A program made the position numbers and the translations under genes. Of a DNA stretch of 64,000 nt, positions 34,845 to 47,161 are shown piece after piece (the stretch's first letter is position 1; each line of letters begins with the position of its first letter). A model generated the notes under the pieces. It was not told where the DNA came from, searched no databases, and saw only the letters and a program-made list of their open reading frames with translations. Origin of the DNA: Paragyromitra xinjiangensis (taxonomy: Eukaryota > Ascomycota > Pezizomycetes > Pezizales > Discinaceae); the NCBI GenBank assembly GCA_038503065.1, contig JBCAMK010000003.1, positions 1,612,001 to 1,676,000 on the forward strand. Reading direction: 5' to 3'.

Positions 34845-35371
34845 ATGTTTCGCTTTGTGAGATCCTCCAACCCTATACTCACCAATACGAAGCAAATAAA
34901 CAACTAACAAACCAACAGCACAAAACCCTCGACGTCCTAACCCTCTTCCACGCACCAAAGTCCACCTCCTCCAGGCGCATTCTGGATATCCTTAAGACTG
35001 CCTCTGCAAATCATACGGATAATGGCACTAGCAAAAACCCAAAGCCTGCGTTCGAAATTGAGGTTGTTGAAGCACCGCAGGTCCCTACGCCTGATCAGTT
35101 GAGATCCATTTTGGATTTCGTCGGCGTGAATAAAGTTGGCATCATCCTCAAGGGTTCTAGATCCAAGCAGGATGCTATGAAAGCACTTGAAGTAGGAAGT
35201 CCAGATGTTAGTGATAAGTTTTTGAGGCCATTGCTGGTGGATTGGAACAATGGCAGGGCTGGTGAGTTTTCCCGACACTGTCTGGCTCGGTTAGGTATGT
35301 GCTAATAATGAGTAGTACTGGGAGCGGACGAAGATGCCGTAAAGAATCTGGTGGAAACGCTCCCAAAATAG
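34845..35371 (+). CDS. fmp46: FMP46-like putative mitochondrial redox protein (thioredoxin fold, DUF1687)
   Basis: Three exons (34845-34856, 34919-35261, 35316-35371) give 136 residues. The four-codon first exon (MFRF) joins to HKTLDVLTLFHAPKS, the family N-terminus. Other features are the central PTPDQLRSILDFVG, FLRPLLVDWNNGRAV and the terminal LGADEDAVKNLVETLPK. Yeast Fmp46 is a small mitochondrial protein with a thioredoxin-like fold and predicted redox function; no CxxC pair is visible here, and the biochemical activity of the family is unproven. The basic/hydrophobic N-terminus would suit mitochondrial import. Its start codon is only about 135-185 bp from that of the TDP2-like gene on the opposite strand. 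Confidence 0.88.
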
Positions 35372-35882
35372 CGTTTTATCAAGTACAATAACTAGTTTCA
35401 AAGACTTGTGTAATTTGTGTTTGAATGTACATTTATGATTCTGATCAACAATGCAACTTCTATCGTATAACCAAACAAAAGAGCCAATCCAGTGAGGTAT
35501 GTGGGTAGTAGGGCTGCGAATCAGCCCCCTGAACAATCAAGTAGGTAAAAGAAAAAAATGCCCCCCCAAGTATAAACACCGTCCACCTCCAACTCTGTTG
35601 TATGTATAATACGACAAACACGGTTATTAGAGTTCGAACCATAAGCAATCCATGCCCGTATCCGGACCCTGCAACATATGTACGCCTTCCAAGGTATCCA
35701 GCTAATGCCAACAAAATCAAAAACACCACCGTCGCCACCGTCAACCAAATAAAACGCCCGCGAAACCAACAATCGCTACAAAACACAGACAATGAACCAA
35801 AAGGTAACGTTAAGAGATAAAAGAACACAGCCCAAAGGTGGCTGGGAAAACGCAGGAGATTGGACCCCGAACATCGATCAAA
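35372..35882. other. Convergent region between FMP46 and NIMA kinase, with a long hydrophobic open frame
   Basis: Contains 3' UTRs of both genes. On the minus strand, the NIMA reading frame continues without a stop for 140 codons after the NIMA TGA (35885-35883) to a stop at 35460-35462. The translated sequence is strongly hydrophobic with about four membrane-helix-like segments (for example WLTVATVVFLILLALAG). There is no ATG in this frame until late in the stretch, so it is not a stand-alone gene as read. See the findings for interpretation. Confidence 0.4.
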
Positions 35883-37967
35883 TCACATCCTCCTCTGGTG
35901 TCTCTTAAGGAAAGGGCTGGGCAAGTCGTCCGCCCAGTCAGGGTTCTGCTGCGCGATCTGTACTAGGCTCATCGCCTTACTATTGATCGTCGCAGTCTTA
36001 ACCATCGTCTCACCGTTGGATCCCAAGCTGCGCCCACCATTCGCTGCGCCAAACAGAATCTTCGGCCCAGTTTGGCTGAACCTATCCCCAGTTCTTCCAA
36101 TCCCCTTCATTGGCGATCCATTCACAAACCCGTTTGTGAAAGTTGAGGCCCGGTTCAACCCAGTACGTTTTTTAGTTGGAGAAGCAATCTCTTCGTCCAA
36201 ATCCGTAGATGCACCCTCAAGGGCAAGACTATCCATAAGGCCGTTTTGTGGAACCGAAAGATGGTTTCTACCTAGTATCTTGAAAGGTAATTTGAAGACG
36301 CCTTGATGGGCGCTATTTTGCTGAGGCAAATGAGGACGTAATTGATTTGATGGTGCAGACATCAAGTCTTGAAGGGGCATGCGAGGAGGTGCTTGGTCAC
36401 GCAAATGCCCAAAGAAATTCTTTCGGGGACTGGCATCAAAAACTGATGGGGATCCCATAGTAATATCCGCGGGCGACTCTGGAACCATTGTTCTAGGGCG
36501 GAGGCGTGGTGGACTCCCGGGGATGCTAGCTGCATATCCCGACTCGTTCCCGGCATACCCTGAATCGTTCCCGACAGAAGCAGATAATATTGCCGGTGTT
36601 GAAGATCTTGGTACAAGGTCCATCTGCTCAATCATCCTCCTGGCAATCGCCTCAGCCTCTTCTTGCAACTTGCTCCGAGCTTCAGCCTCTCGCTTCTGGA
36701 ACTCCCCGGCCTGCAAAGCAACCCTTCTCTCGATTTCCGCTTGAGCCTTTACTTCCCATTCCCGGCGAAGCTCATTATGCAATTCGTCGCAACGCTCTTG
36801 TATCGCCTTCCTTGCCAGTTCTTGCTCCATCGAAAATTGTGCATCCTTCCGCCTAAGCTCTTCCTCCTTCATTTTTAGTTCCTCCTCCTTTGTTCTTAGT
36901 AATTCCTCTTTCCTCTTGAAGGACCTAGACAATTCTATTGCCTCAAGTTCCCGGCGGTTGAGTTTAACAAAAGGCATTTGTAGTAATTGTGCTGTATCAG
37001 GTCTCTTTGCGGGGTCTCGCTGAAGGCACAGGTCGATCATTCTTCCAAGTTCTGGTGAATACTGGCTGGGGATTGGTGTGTAGCGACCTTCCTTAATCTT
37101 GTTTCCAAGGCTGTGAAGGTTTTGAGCGTTGAAAGGAGGAGCAAGCTTGCAAAGCTCATAAACGATACATCCCAAAGCCCATATATCGGATTTATGTGTG
37201 TAGTTATCTTCGCTGATAAGTTCTGGTGACATATAATAAGGTGTTCCCACGTACGTACTGGCCAAATGCTGCTCGGGTGCCAACATCTTCGAAAGGCCAA
37301 AGTCACCCAGTTTCACAGCATGGTCCATATCAAGAAAAACTAGTTATAAATGTTAGCCTAGTTCTTATCCATACAACTCGCTAGAAGACAATAGACGGGG
37401 GATACTAACTATTCTCGGGCTTCAAATCTCTATGCAAGATCCTCACGACGTCACCAGTTGATCGCCGCGTTATCGACTCATCCCCAGAGAAATTATCACC
37501 AACTTCCGGAGGGTTGACACCGTTGTGGCACCGATATAGAGCTTGTAGCACCTGCGCAAAGATTGACCAGACATAGTGTTCCGGTACCATGGTTCGCTCG
37601 GCTTTGCACCTCTTAATGATTGTTGACAGGTCACCATTGCCACAATACTCCATGTAGAGGTGTATGGATTGTTCCTTCTTCATGTGGTCGCGGTGGAAGT
37701 ACTCGACGATATTACGATGTTTTAGACGGGCGAGGATCTCGAATTCAGCAACAAGTTGGTTCTTTTCTTTGTCGGTCATTCGTACGTAGGATATCTCTTT
37801 CCGAACCAGGATCTAAGATCAAGTCAGCAGGGCCCGGGGCATAATTAGACATTGTGTAGGGGGATTGGTACCAGGCCATCTGACCGACGTCGAACTTTGC
37901 GAATTTGACCAAAAGCACCATGACCGATCAACTCTAACACTTCATATGCATCTGAGGTGGAAGTCAT
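35883..37967 (-). CDS. nimA: NIMA-family serine/threonine protein kinase (mitotic)
   Basis: Three exons on the minus strand (37967-37872, 37812-37410, 37339-35883) give 651 residues. The N-terminal kinase domain shows the glycine loop GHGAFGQIRKV (residues 15-25), the catalytic Lys in LVRKEI (Lys37), HRDLKPENIFLD (159-170), GDFGLSK (178-184), and the activation segment STYVGTPYYMSPEL. DIWALGCIVYELC and RDPAKRPDTAQLL complete the domain. A 25-residue insert precedes HRD (PPEVGDNFSGDESITRRSTGD), as in other fungal NIMA kinases. After the kinase comes a coiled coil of Lys/Glu heptads (KEELLRTKEEELKMKEEEL). A Ser/Pro-rich tail with SP/TP sites follows, and the protein ends DLPSPFLKRHQRRM. NIMA promotes mitotic entry and spindle/nuclear-envelope functions; tail phosphorylation and PEST-like sequences usually control turnover. 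The frame stays open beyond the stop codon (see findings). Confidence 0.94.
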
Positions 37968-38808
37968 CTTAAAGTCACTATAGCTTATCTACAGAAGACG
38001 CCCTGCTAGAATGACGAAGAGCAATTAGGGAAGAGGGACAGCTGAGATAGAAAACGAGCAAACAATGAGGGCTAGATGATTCTAAGATGCTGAGAAGCAA
38101 GTCGAAATCTACAGATAGCGATTGTTCGTTAGTCGTTGGCCGTAGTCCGCTGGTCGTTGGTCGTTGTCGCTGGTGTAGGATGGATGGAAGGTACCCACGG
38201 GGTCTTTATGTGGCAGCGAACAACCAGGTGTCGTGATAAACAAAAAAACGTGGCATTGTTGCCAGGGCAACAAGCGCAGCAGGCCACGCTTGATCCCGAT
38301 GATTGGTCATCAGGGTTAGGGCTTTTTGTGGGCGAGGGCGTGACAGGCACACTTTGGACTTCGGCCTTTGGATTCTCTCCCACCTCTTGTTTCCGTTTCG
38401 TTCAACAGGAACCTCCATACCAGAGCCTATGGCGATCCCAGTACAGCAGTCGGGACAGATATGCCCTTTACTACACTATTAACAATACAGAATGCATAAG
38501 AAATCTATCAATCTATACGCCTTGCCAACTCCACCTGGGAACCTTGCATAAAAACGAAAGTAGAGAGAAATAAAACAAAATCACAATACTAGTACAACAA
38601 ATCAAGCCAAGATAGATTTCAAAATATCACTTTTTATCAGTCTAGGAAATATCAGCCCCAGAACGATGTGAACCATAAACGCAAATGACAGTATGGAATG
38701 AAGGCTCACCGATTTCGTCGGATCATTAGTATTTGCATTGGTATCAGGTCTATTATATGAAGCATCAATCAGCTTAGCGTTTGTCTCGTTACTCGGGCAG
38801 GTCAACAC
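37968..38808. other. Region between NIMA start and SEN1 stop
   Basis: About 840 bp containing the NIMA promoter/leader and the 3' UTR of SEN1. A plus-strand frame of about 145 codons (38136-38573) has no recognisable features and is not called. Nothing else is evident. Confidence 0.5.
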
Positions 38809-41800
38809 TTACGCGCTATTACTTGACGATCCCTCCTGAGGACGACTCTTTACACGCTTTTTCTTTGGTCTAATAAAAACATCTGCATCATCTTTCACAG
38901 GCTTCTTAGGCTGCATCATTGGGCGTTTTAACTAATTACTTTGTCAAACCTCATACCACATCTATGAATAGGAAGATTATAAACTTACCACGCCAACACC
39001 GGGACCAGTGCTGGAACTCGGAGCTGCTGTCGCCGAAGGTGGCCCAAGTTGAGGGCGCTTGTTACTGCCATCTGCATTCGCATCGAAAGAGAGTTGTCGC
39101 TTCGGAGGATGTATCGGCTTCGGCGGTTCGGTCGATGTTTTTATTGTCGGGATCTTAGCGTCATGAGCCGATGGTGTTGATCTTGACCCTCCGTAACCTT
39201 TTCCCATTCGGGGATGCTGACCGTGTGTATTCTGGCCGCTGTGGTTACCTCGGCCCTGTGGGCAATCAGCCGGTTTATGGCCGGGTTGGCCACAGGTGAA
39301 GCAGGCGTGAGGATGATATGGGCTTGGTCCCTGCGGACGGTTACTAGGCTGAGGTCTAAGGGGAGGATCGGGCTCATCGATATCCATGGGATCTGGGTCG
39401 CTCATTCTCACGACAGGTGCAGTTGAAGCAACATTACGTACCGAAGATTGTGCCTGGTTTGATGCACTTCCACTGCCACCTTTATTTGAGATGGATAGTT
39501 GGTTTGCACCGCCTCTACCTCTAGTTGTTTGTGCAAAGAGCTGCTTGGAGCCCTCGGTAAATAGGCCTCTAGTCTTAGCATCCTGAACTAACGCCCCCCA
39601 CAATTTATTCCTCATCAAGGAATTCGCGTTCCCAAGAACGTAAAGCGAAGATTTGGCTCTTGTTAGACCAACATTCATACGGCGAATATCGCTCAAGAAC
39701 CCGATACCTCCTTCAGGGGAAGCTCTCACACAGGAGAAAATTATGATATCACGCTCTCTCCCTTGGAACGCATCAGTCGTGTTGAAGTCAATGGTCTCGA
39801 TGATCCGATCACCATAAGCCCTTTGAAACCGTCTCTTCATCTCGTTGAGTTGTTGCTTGTATGGGGTGATTATTCCCACTTTCCCGTCGAAATCGACTTC
39901 CGGGAAATCAGCCGTTAGCCGCTGAAAGAGCGTGATGGCCACCTCGATCTCCATCATATTGACTAGGGAAGTTCTTCCGCCATGTGATTCTCGCCCCTGT
40001 ATGTTGAAGAACCTGTATGGCCCAAACATCGGGCTGCTGTGCCACAGCTCTGTTCTCAGCTCCTTCATGCCTTCGCCGTCTTCGAGCTCAGAATCATAAA
40101 ACTGCTTGGATGGAAAGGCGCTAATCATGGGATGCATTCGATACTGAATACTGAGCAGATGCACGTTCTGCGGATAGTTTTCTTGCATTCGGACGAATAA
40201 ACTCTTCTCGTATGCAAACTTGGCCGCCTCGCGGGATAAGACGGTAGGTGGCTACACGGGCGCATCAATATTACACCCAATAGTGTTTCAAGGAGCCTAT
40301 GGGATGAATACTTACCAACTGCTTGGGATCCCCGACAAGGATGCACTTCTCACACCCGAACTTGAGGGGGATCAACGCACTCAACTCCACCGATTGGGCT
40401 GCTTCATCGATTATCACTGTTTCAAAGTCCACGTTCACATTGCGTAACATCTCGTGGCCGCTTCCGCTCAAAGTTGCACAAATGATCTGCGCCTCATCCA
40501 TGATCTCTTGTTGCACACGGCGCCGTAATACTTCCGCGTTTCTGCTACTTTCCTTTTTCTGATCCCTTTTGGCATCGAGTGCTCGCCTCTGTTCGCGAAT
40601 CGTAGCACTCAGCTTATCAATTTCGCCCTGCAGCCCGGCAGGCGGCTCCACTTTCCGCGAACGTGCATCTTCTAGCTGAGCTTGCTTCTTGTTACGCTCC
40701 TCCATCAGCTCAGTGTGCTTTTTTCTCAGCTCCTCCATGTCCGTGGTTTTGCCCTTCGACGACTCCGTGGTTGGTGCCATCCTGCGATCGATCAGCTCCT
40801 CGAGGGTAACGTCTCTGACAGTTGCATTAATTGCGTCCGATCTGCCGATACGGACGATCGTTGGTATTATAGTATCTCCTTTTGTCGTTCGCACACCCTT
40901 CTTGAAACGGATAACCAATTCATCAACCGCTGCGTTACTCGGAGCGCAAACCAAAATCTTCTTGGTGGCAGGTTTCGAACTAGGTTTTTGGTGAGCTCCA
41001 GGAATAGATATTGTCGTTCCGGCACTTGTTGGTGTTAGGAGAGCTCCCACAATACCGATAACTGTCTTGGTTTTCCCTGTACCGGGCGGACTATACATTG
41101 TTTTAGGATAAGATTTTTAAGATGACCAAAGGCAATGATTACGTACCCTTGGATCAAAGTGAAGCCAGAATTCTGCACAGCAGAAAGAACAGCGCGTGCC
41201 TGGGGCTCATTCACATTATATAAGCTTTTCGTTCGTTTAATCTGTGTCTCCGTAGGATCGACTATCTCAGTTGGCTTGGCATTTATGATCTCATATTCAA
41301 GGTCATAATATTGTAGGCACATCATTGCAGCGTACTCTCTCTCAAGTGGAACCAATCTACGAATTTATTAGCGAAAGTAGTTTAAGGTTACTGAAACCTG
41401 GACACCAGGGAATATATTATACCCCGCAATCTTCACGGCGTGAAGAGTACCTCCATTACGCATGTGATTTTGCATCATTGTAGGCGGAGGATCACATCGA
41501 AGTTGAACCTCTTTCATAGGAGATCCCGGAAATTTCCCATTGATACTATGCACTCTGGCAAGACAATGAGGTTCGTTTGGAGACGAAAGAGGAGTTTTGC
41601 TGACGGAAAGTACCACAACATCTGATTCCGACCAGCGATCACGGTCGCTCATACTTGCAATAGTAGTCTCAAGCTCCACAAAATTATCTGCTCTCATTCT
41701 TGACACCAGCTTCACTTCCAATGCAGTTGAAGGAGCTTCTTCTCTAGATTTCTGAAAGCCTACCCAAGCCTCAAGTAACAATAAAGGCTCAAAGGTTTTC

Positions 41801-44800
41801 CGGTATGCTTCGTAGGAAGCAAAAGACTTTGCTACCGAGGTATAGTCCTGTTTACTTAAACCAGGAGGAAAGGTATCATCGTGAAAAACTTCCCATTTAA
41901 GGATCTGCTTGTAAAGAGGTGAGAGATCTGGTGCAACTCGAGCACGGTTATCCTTGACCCGACGGATGGGCCCTACAACTCGGCTTGTCTGAGCTCTCGG
42001 CTTGAATACGGCACCTGTTTTAGAGTTAGGCACAAGCTTTACCGTCCTTTGAGCAGTAGCTCCGAGCTTGAACAAGGAATTGCCAGCCTCATCATCAGAG
42101 GAGTCATCTGAAGAACTGTCTTCAACAACAGTAGAAGTAGTTTTCTTAGCTCTCTCTGCTGCCAGTGCCGCTTTCTTTGCTGCCTCTGCTGCCTTTAAAG
42201 CCTTCCTCTTAGCAAGAAATTCATTAACGTCCTCTTTTGGGATCGGCCCACGAGATGGTTCTTTAGCAGATCCTACTCTCAGCGATCCCACTTTCGGCTG
42301 TGTAGCAGAACCAGATTTAATAGGGGGCTTGTAAGATCGAGCAGCTGCACTTTCAGCCGGGCGGACCGTGGTTGTCGGGAACTGGAGCTGGGTCTGTTTG
42401 TGGATGACCTTTCGAGTTTCTTGTACCGCCTTGAGCATCTCATCATCCGAAATATCACCATAATCGTCGTCTGAGATTTCGACCACAGTAACCTCCCTAA
42501 CTTTAACTTCGATATCAATTAGTGAACTTACAATTAAGTTGGGCCGAGGAGCTTACTTTCGGGCGGAACAAAATCATCGCGAATTTTGCTCACAGCAACT
42601 GAGAGCTCTGCTTTCTGCACCTCACTCAAGTTTGTTGAAGGGGTTTGTGTTGGATCATAGTCCGAAAATGTCTGCGGGTAGATGTACTTCCTCATTGTCT
42701 TAAAATATGCTTCATCTTGAATCTCGACATTCTGTTGATCTAGAAGCTTCAATATCTTACACATCAAGGCTTGGCAAGTGCTCAGTAAATGTGGATCCTG
42801 GATCGTCAAGATCACCGTTAGAGAAAGGAGTGCCTTTGAAGCGTCTTGAAGAAGCTTGACTCCCCAAGCCGACTCTCGCTGAGCACCCTGTTTGACGTCA
42901 ATCTCCGACATGTTTGCCCGCATCGCCTGCTCAAATGTCCAGTACCGATCAAACAACTTCTCTGCATAATCCATTGCATCCCGAGTGAATTCGATCATGA
43001 CATCTTTGTCAACGACAAATGCCCACCTACGGACCTTCTTGAAAATTACCGAAAGCCATCTCCACTGGGTATCCCAATACACCCTTAGCTGCGTCTTCTG
43101 CCAATCCTCCAGATCCTGCTTGACGATGATGCCATCATACCGGTCACAGAGGACATCCAGCAGGCTAGAACTGAAACTAATCATCTTGGGCATCATTGAG
43201 TATAGCCCCAATTTATGAAGGTATCGTCCAAGCTCTTGGAGGGCCGTCAAGGTAATACTGAAATCATCCTTGAACATAGCTCGCAGGGCTTCGGATTTAT
43301 CTTCGACATTGAAAGCTTGCAAAAGAACATCTTCGGCCGCAAAGGATACATCGTTCAAAGAAGATATCATCCCCGCAAAGAAAACAAACCGTGCCGTGTC
43401 CTTTAGGAGGAGTTCTTTAATGTTGTCGGAAGTGTACCGACTTAATGCTTTGAAAAATTGATGAAGCCGCACCTGTAAATTCTGGATAACCTCGTTGAGT
43501 TTTTGCTTCCTCTTTTTCAATTCATCTGGATCCAGGCTAGCAATGTAGACCTTCTCAAGCCCAATCAAATCGTTAAGCACTGATAACATCTGACTTGCAA
43601 ATTCCACATTGTTCTCGGGAAATTTATCGCAGACCGAGTCCCAGAGGGGCTTCCTGATACTAGTCTCGGCGACGGGAAGCTCAGGCTTTTTCTTCGTTAC
43701 CATAGCGTAATCTGTCATTACCACCTTGATATCCAGTTTCAAGGCTGAGATCAGGGCACCTAATGCGGCCTTATGGGCTGTCTTCATGTGGAACTCCATA
43801 AGTTCATCCCCAAATTTCTGTGATGAAGTGGCCATAAAGATTACCACAGGGAGATGTTCATTGAAAAGTTCATTTGCTTGTCGCAATATAATCCGATCGG
43901 CCTCTCCTTCAAGTGTGCTCGATTGGGCATACACGCCACTCAGAGTGCTACTCAGAACCATCATCCCCTCCTTCCAGCAGATGCCTCGAGATAAGGGTGG
44001 TAGGTTGTTTTCCTTAAAAAGCTGCCGGAGTATCGGCGTGGCACTGGTAGGCCGCTGCATGGGGCGTATAGTGGCAACAAATGATGACATCCATTTCGTC
44101 AAGTCGACAATCCGTGGTTCTCCAGCTTTATCTTGGGGAATAACACGAAGGAGATTTGAATATTTCTCATCAATCATCAATATATCGACAAATGTTCCCG
44201 AGGTAAGAGGTGAGACCACATCCCAGATTTCACCACCAAGCTTCGTCATGAGGGATTCGTAAAACCGGAGTAGCGTATGGATGAATGGAGCATTGAGAGA
44301 TGTTCGAGCCACCGCCATTTTTATTGGATCGTATTTTGCCCCACAGATGCACTTGGTAATGACCTCTTTGCTCACGCTCTTTACGATCGTGGCCAAGGCC
44401 GCCCAGAACGGCACCAACTTCTCCATAACAACCTCATTTTCCGCTCTCCGAACACACTCCTCCATGGCTTCAAGCATATGTGACTCGAATCCCGCAGGTT
44501 TCAAATCAGGGCCTATATTCCTCCATGATCTTTCGGCCACATCACGAAACAACTCCTCCTCCCCAAACAAAAAAGTAATCAGCCCCCTTGCAGGTCCCTC
44601 GGACGTCACCTTGCCCGTCCTACACACCTCCATAAAACAGGCCCTGAGATTTGTAGAACGGAGCATTTCCGGGTTACAAAAACATTCGTAGATAGCATTA
44701 CGCTGGACCTTGTTCTCCCGGAATTTCTCATGCCAAACATCGACCGATGACGCTCCCCGAATATCTCGAACAATTTGTTGGAGGACCGGTGTTACACGCT

Positions 44801-45237
44801 CGATATCCCATTCCTCGAGAAAACCAAAAAACAAATCGAGATTTTCTTTGTCATGCTCCCTAGTGTATCGTTAGCGCCTAGTTTTCTATATCACGTGTGA
44901 ACTCTTACTCTAACAACTGATGGTAAAACCTCCGCTTTAAGAAGTAAAACTGTGCTGCACACTGAGCGCACCGCGCCAGCTGGGCAGATACCCTTCCCTT
45001 AAGCCAGTTCTGGTTTGTTTCTTGGTCGACGAACGATAGCAGCATTAAGGCATGCAGAGTAGATTCCTGGCGAGTCGCTTCATCTTCGCTACACTCTACT
45101 TGTTTTCCTCCGGGTCCGGGCTCGATCTTTTCGCAAAGCCAGTGGACTTCCTCTGGTAGGTTCGCCACAATCCTGTAAAACACCGGTAAACTTTGGGGCT
45201 TGATAACCTCATAGCGAGTAAACTTACTGGAGGCCAT
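38809..45237 (-). CDS. sen1: Sen1 RNA/DNA helicase (superfamily 1B; transcription termination) with C-terminal zinc knuckle
   Basis: Seven exons on the minus strand (45237-44909, 44859-42557, 42506-41423, 41356-41147, 41090-40316, 40251-38989, 38931-38809) join in phase to 2028 residues. The large N-terminal helical Sen1_N domain occupies roughly residues 1-870 (for example FLEEWDIERVTPVLQQI). An acidic and Lys/Ala-rich linker follows (residues about 880-1000: SDDDYGDISDDE). The SF1B core has motif I QGPPGTGKTKT, Ia-like LVCAPSNAAVDEL, II DEAAQS, III GDPKQL, IV QYRMHP, V TTDAFQGRERDIII and VI NVGLTRAK. A coiled coil interrupts the core between motifs Ia and II. The tail has a CCHC zinc knuckle (CFTCGQPGHKPADC, near residue 1885) and a basic end (IRPKKKRVK). 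Sen1 unwinds RNA-DNA hybrids and terminates short non-coding RNAPII transcripts. Intron 3 (41422-41357, donor GTATAA) was chosen because it restores the helicase frame (IAG-LVPLEREYAAM). A GTAAGT follows the presumed stop, so one further short exon is possible. Confidence 0.93.
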
Positions 45238-46064
45238 TAGTAACTGCACCGCCGTCAGCAGACATTATGCTGCGGTCGCTAGCAAGAGGTAGTTGATAGT
45301 TGTTCTCTGTCTATAGTTGATAAAGTGATGAACGAGTGTGGTGAGGAGGGGCTAGGAAAAACGGAGTAGAAGGAAACAACAGGTTCGGGAATGTTTTGAG
45401 GATCCGGGGGCTGGAGAATGTGGTGGCCGTGGTGGGATGCGAACAGGAACACTGCAGGACGCGATTTCTTGGCAAAATTCATTTATCTCCATTTTAGTCA
45501 TCAAGCACCAAAATCCACGCGATAGCGAACCCTAACCCCCGATACTCTGTCATCCTTCGATCGTGTCCTACTCTAGTTACGGAAATATACGAATCGGGTG
45601 AGTCTTAGGTACTTCTTTTCTCGTACTTACGATAACTAATAACCCTATAGGCATGCAAAGGGTTTTCGAGTGATTACGAGTGATGCACCTGAATACTGCT
45701 CTACGTGGGGCATCAGTTATGGAGACAGAGGATGAGAAAAGAAATCCACAAAGTGGGAACTTTCACGTTTGCACAGAGACAGTAAATAGAAAGAGCTTGG
45801 GCTATAGCCAAGCCCCGAAATCTCGAGTTCAGAACCACCAGAAAGTCCATAGAGAGCCCACGCCTTCTATGACGATATCACTGAATTTAGGTCTGTACAG
45901 ACTAAAACGGAGCACCGGCTGTGGTTTTTTTGTACTTTCCATTATTCAACCGTGAACCAGCAAAAGGAAAAAACACCATTTTAGAACAGAAAAAAAAGGT
46001 TTTGGTTTCCCCGCCCCCCAAGATCTTGGATTTGATTTTAATTTACTTTTTATATGCCCCCAGT
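45238..46064. other. Region between SEN1 start and RPL9 stop, with a possible spliced plus-strand transcript
   Basis: Holds the SEN1 promoter/leader and the RPL9 3' end. On the plus strand, a sequence with all marks of a fungal intron lies at 45598-45650 (GTGAGT donor, ACTAAT branch, CCTATAG acceptor, 53 nt). It is followed by an open frame at 45680-45955 (starts MHLNTALRG) that I do not recognise. When spliced, another frame reads across the junction (SYGNIRIGHAKGFRVIT) but lacks a start codon. A divergent transcript from the SEN1 promoter is possible. Confidence 0.35.
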
Positions 46065-47161
46065 TTATTCCTCACTGATGTTGCCCCGCTCGGAGACGTA
46101 CAGACCGTCCAAGAACTAGTCGACAGTTAGCAGATGTTCTTCGGGACCGGCTACAGGGTCAAAATATAAATATGTACCTTTCGGATATCCTTATTCCTGA
46201 CCCTGCAGATTTGTTGGATATCCGCAGCGGACTGGGAAACGTTCTCAAGCGAGTTACCGAAGAGGACAATCTCATCCTTGACGTTGGTGCTGGTCTCTAC
46301 GGTAACACCCTCAAGCATTGTTACACGACGGATAATCTTTTCTCCCAAGAAGTTACTATTGGCGGGTCAGCAAGGACCGCCAGAAAACGAAAGATACCAA
46401 ATCCCGGCAGAAAGACAGGGGGATGAGTGTGAGTAGCACTGATGAATAGGAATCTCGTCCTCTCCTCTTCATCGGCTCCACAAACAATTCCCCCCATGCC
46501 GTCGCCGTCTCCGTAAACAATCAAAGCGCACTACCCACCGGATCTCAACATGTCCCAAACCAGTCTCCTTATCGGTATCAATGTTGACGTTGATAGGGAA
46601 ATGCGCATAGACGTAGCGCATCTTGTACTTGAAACCCTTGGTGACACCAATGATCATGTTGGCAATCAGAGTCTTGACAGTACGCAGAGCAGCGACGTTC
46701 TTGCGGGTGCCATGGTGCAGTGAGATGTTGATGGTGTCGGGAACTGAGCTTTGCTCAAACGAGACCGAAAGATGCTTAAGGTCCTTCTTGAGAACACCGC
46801 GGGGGCCTTTAACGGTGACGATACGGGACTGGATCTTAACAGACACTATAATCATAGAATATTTCCGTCAGCACTCCAATACTCTCAATTCGTGAAAGTT
46901 CCTATGCTCCATCCACTCTTTAGACCCATATCTCAACCCTTCCCCACAAAATTTCCCGGACAAAACCCCTCCCCTTTGCTTCTAACCCCGTCGCATCTGT
47001 CTCCCCCTAATCCCCCAGATCCAGCCAGTTTTCCCATCGCCCCATCGCCCCAGCAATCCCAAGCCCCTGCCGGCCACGAAAGCGGAAATTGACGGAAATT
47101 AGGAGAAAAACTCACCGTCCTTAGGAATGGAAAGAGTCTCTCCGCTATGAATGTACTTCAT
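46065..47161 (-). CDS. rpl9: 60S ribosomal protein L9 (uL6)
   Basis: Four exons on the minus strand (47161-47116, 46845-46539, 46355-46178, 46115-46065) give 193 residues, the normal length. The first exon encodes [15 protein letters not shown]. The rest shows the uL6 signatures [67 protein letters not shown] and the terminal [20 protein letters not shown]. uL6 sits near the GTPase-associated centre and sarcin-ricin loop of the large subunit. The first intron is 270 nt, long for this window but typical of ribosomal protein genes, and the second is 183 nt. I checked intron 1 for C/D-box snoRNA motifs and saw none convincing. Confidence 0.96.

Noticed and set aside
38136..38573. 145-codon plus-strand frame between NIMA and SEN1
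   Set aside because: Covers the NIMA upstream region with no domain, no introns and no conserved-looking segment.
41368..41400. SEN1 exon 3 continuing to the TAA at 41368
   Set aside because: Reading on gives VSVTLNYFR and a stop; using the GTATAA donor at 41422 instead joins the helicase frame in the correct phase with family-like sequence.
46846..47115. snoRNA inside the long RPL9 intron
   Set aside because: No C box (RTGATGA) paired with a D box was found on the transcribed strand.
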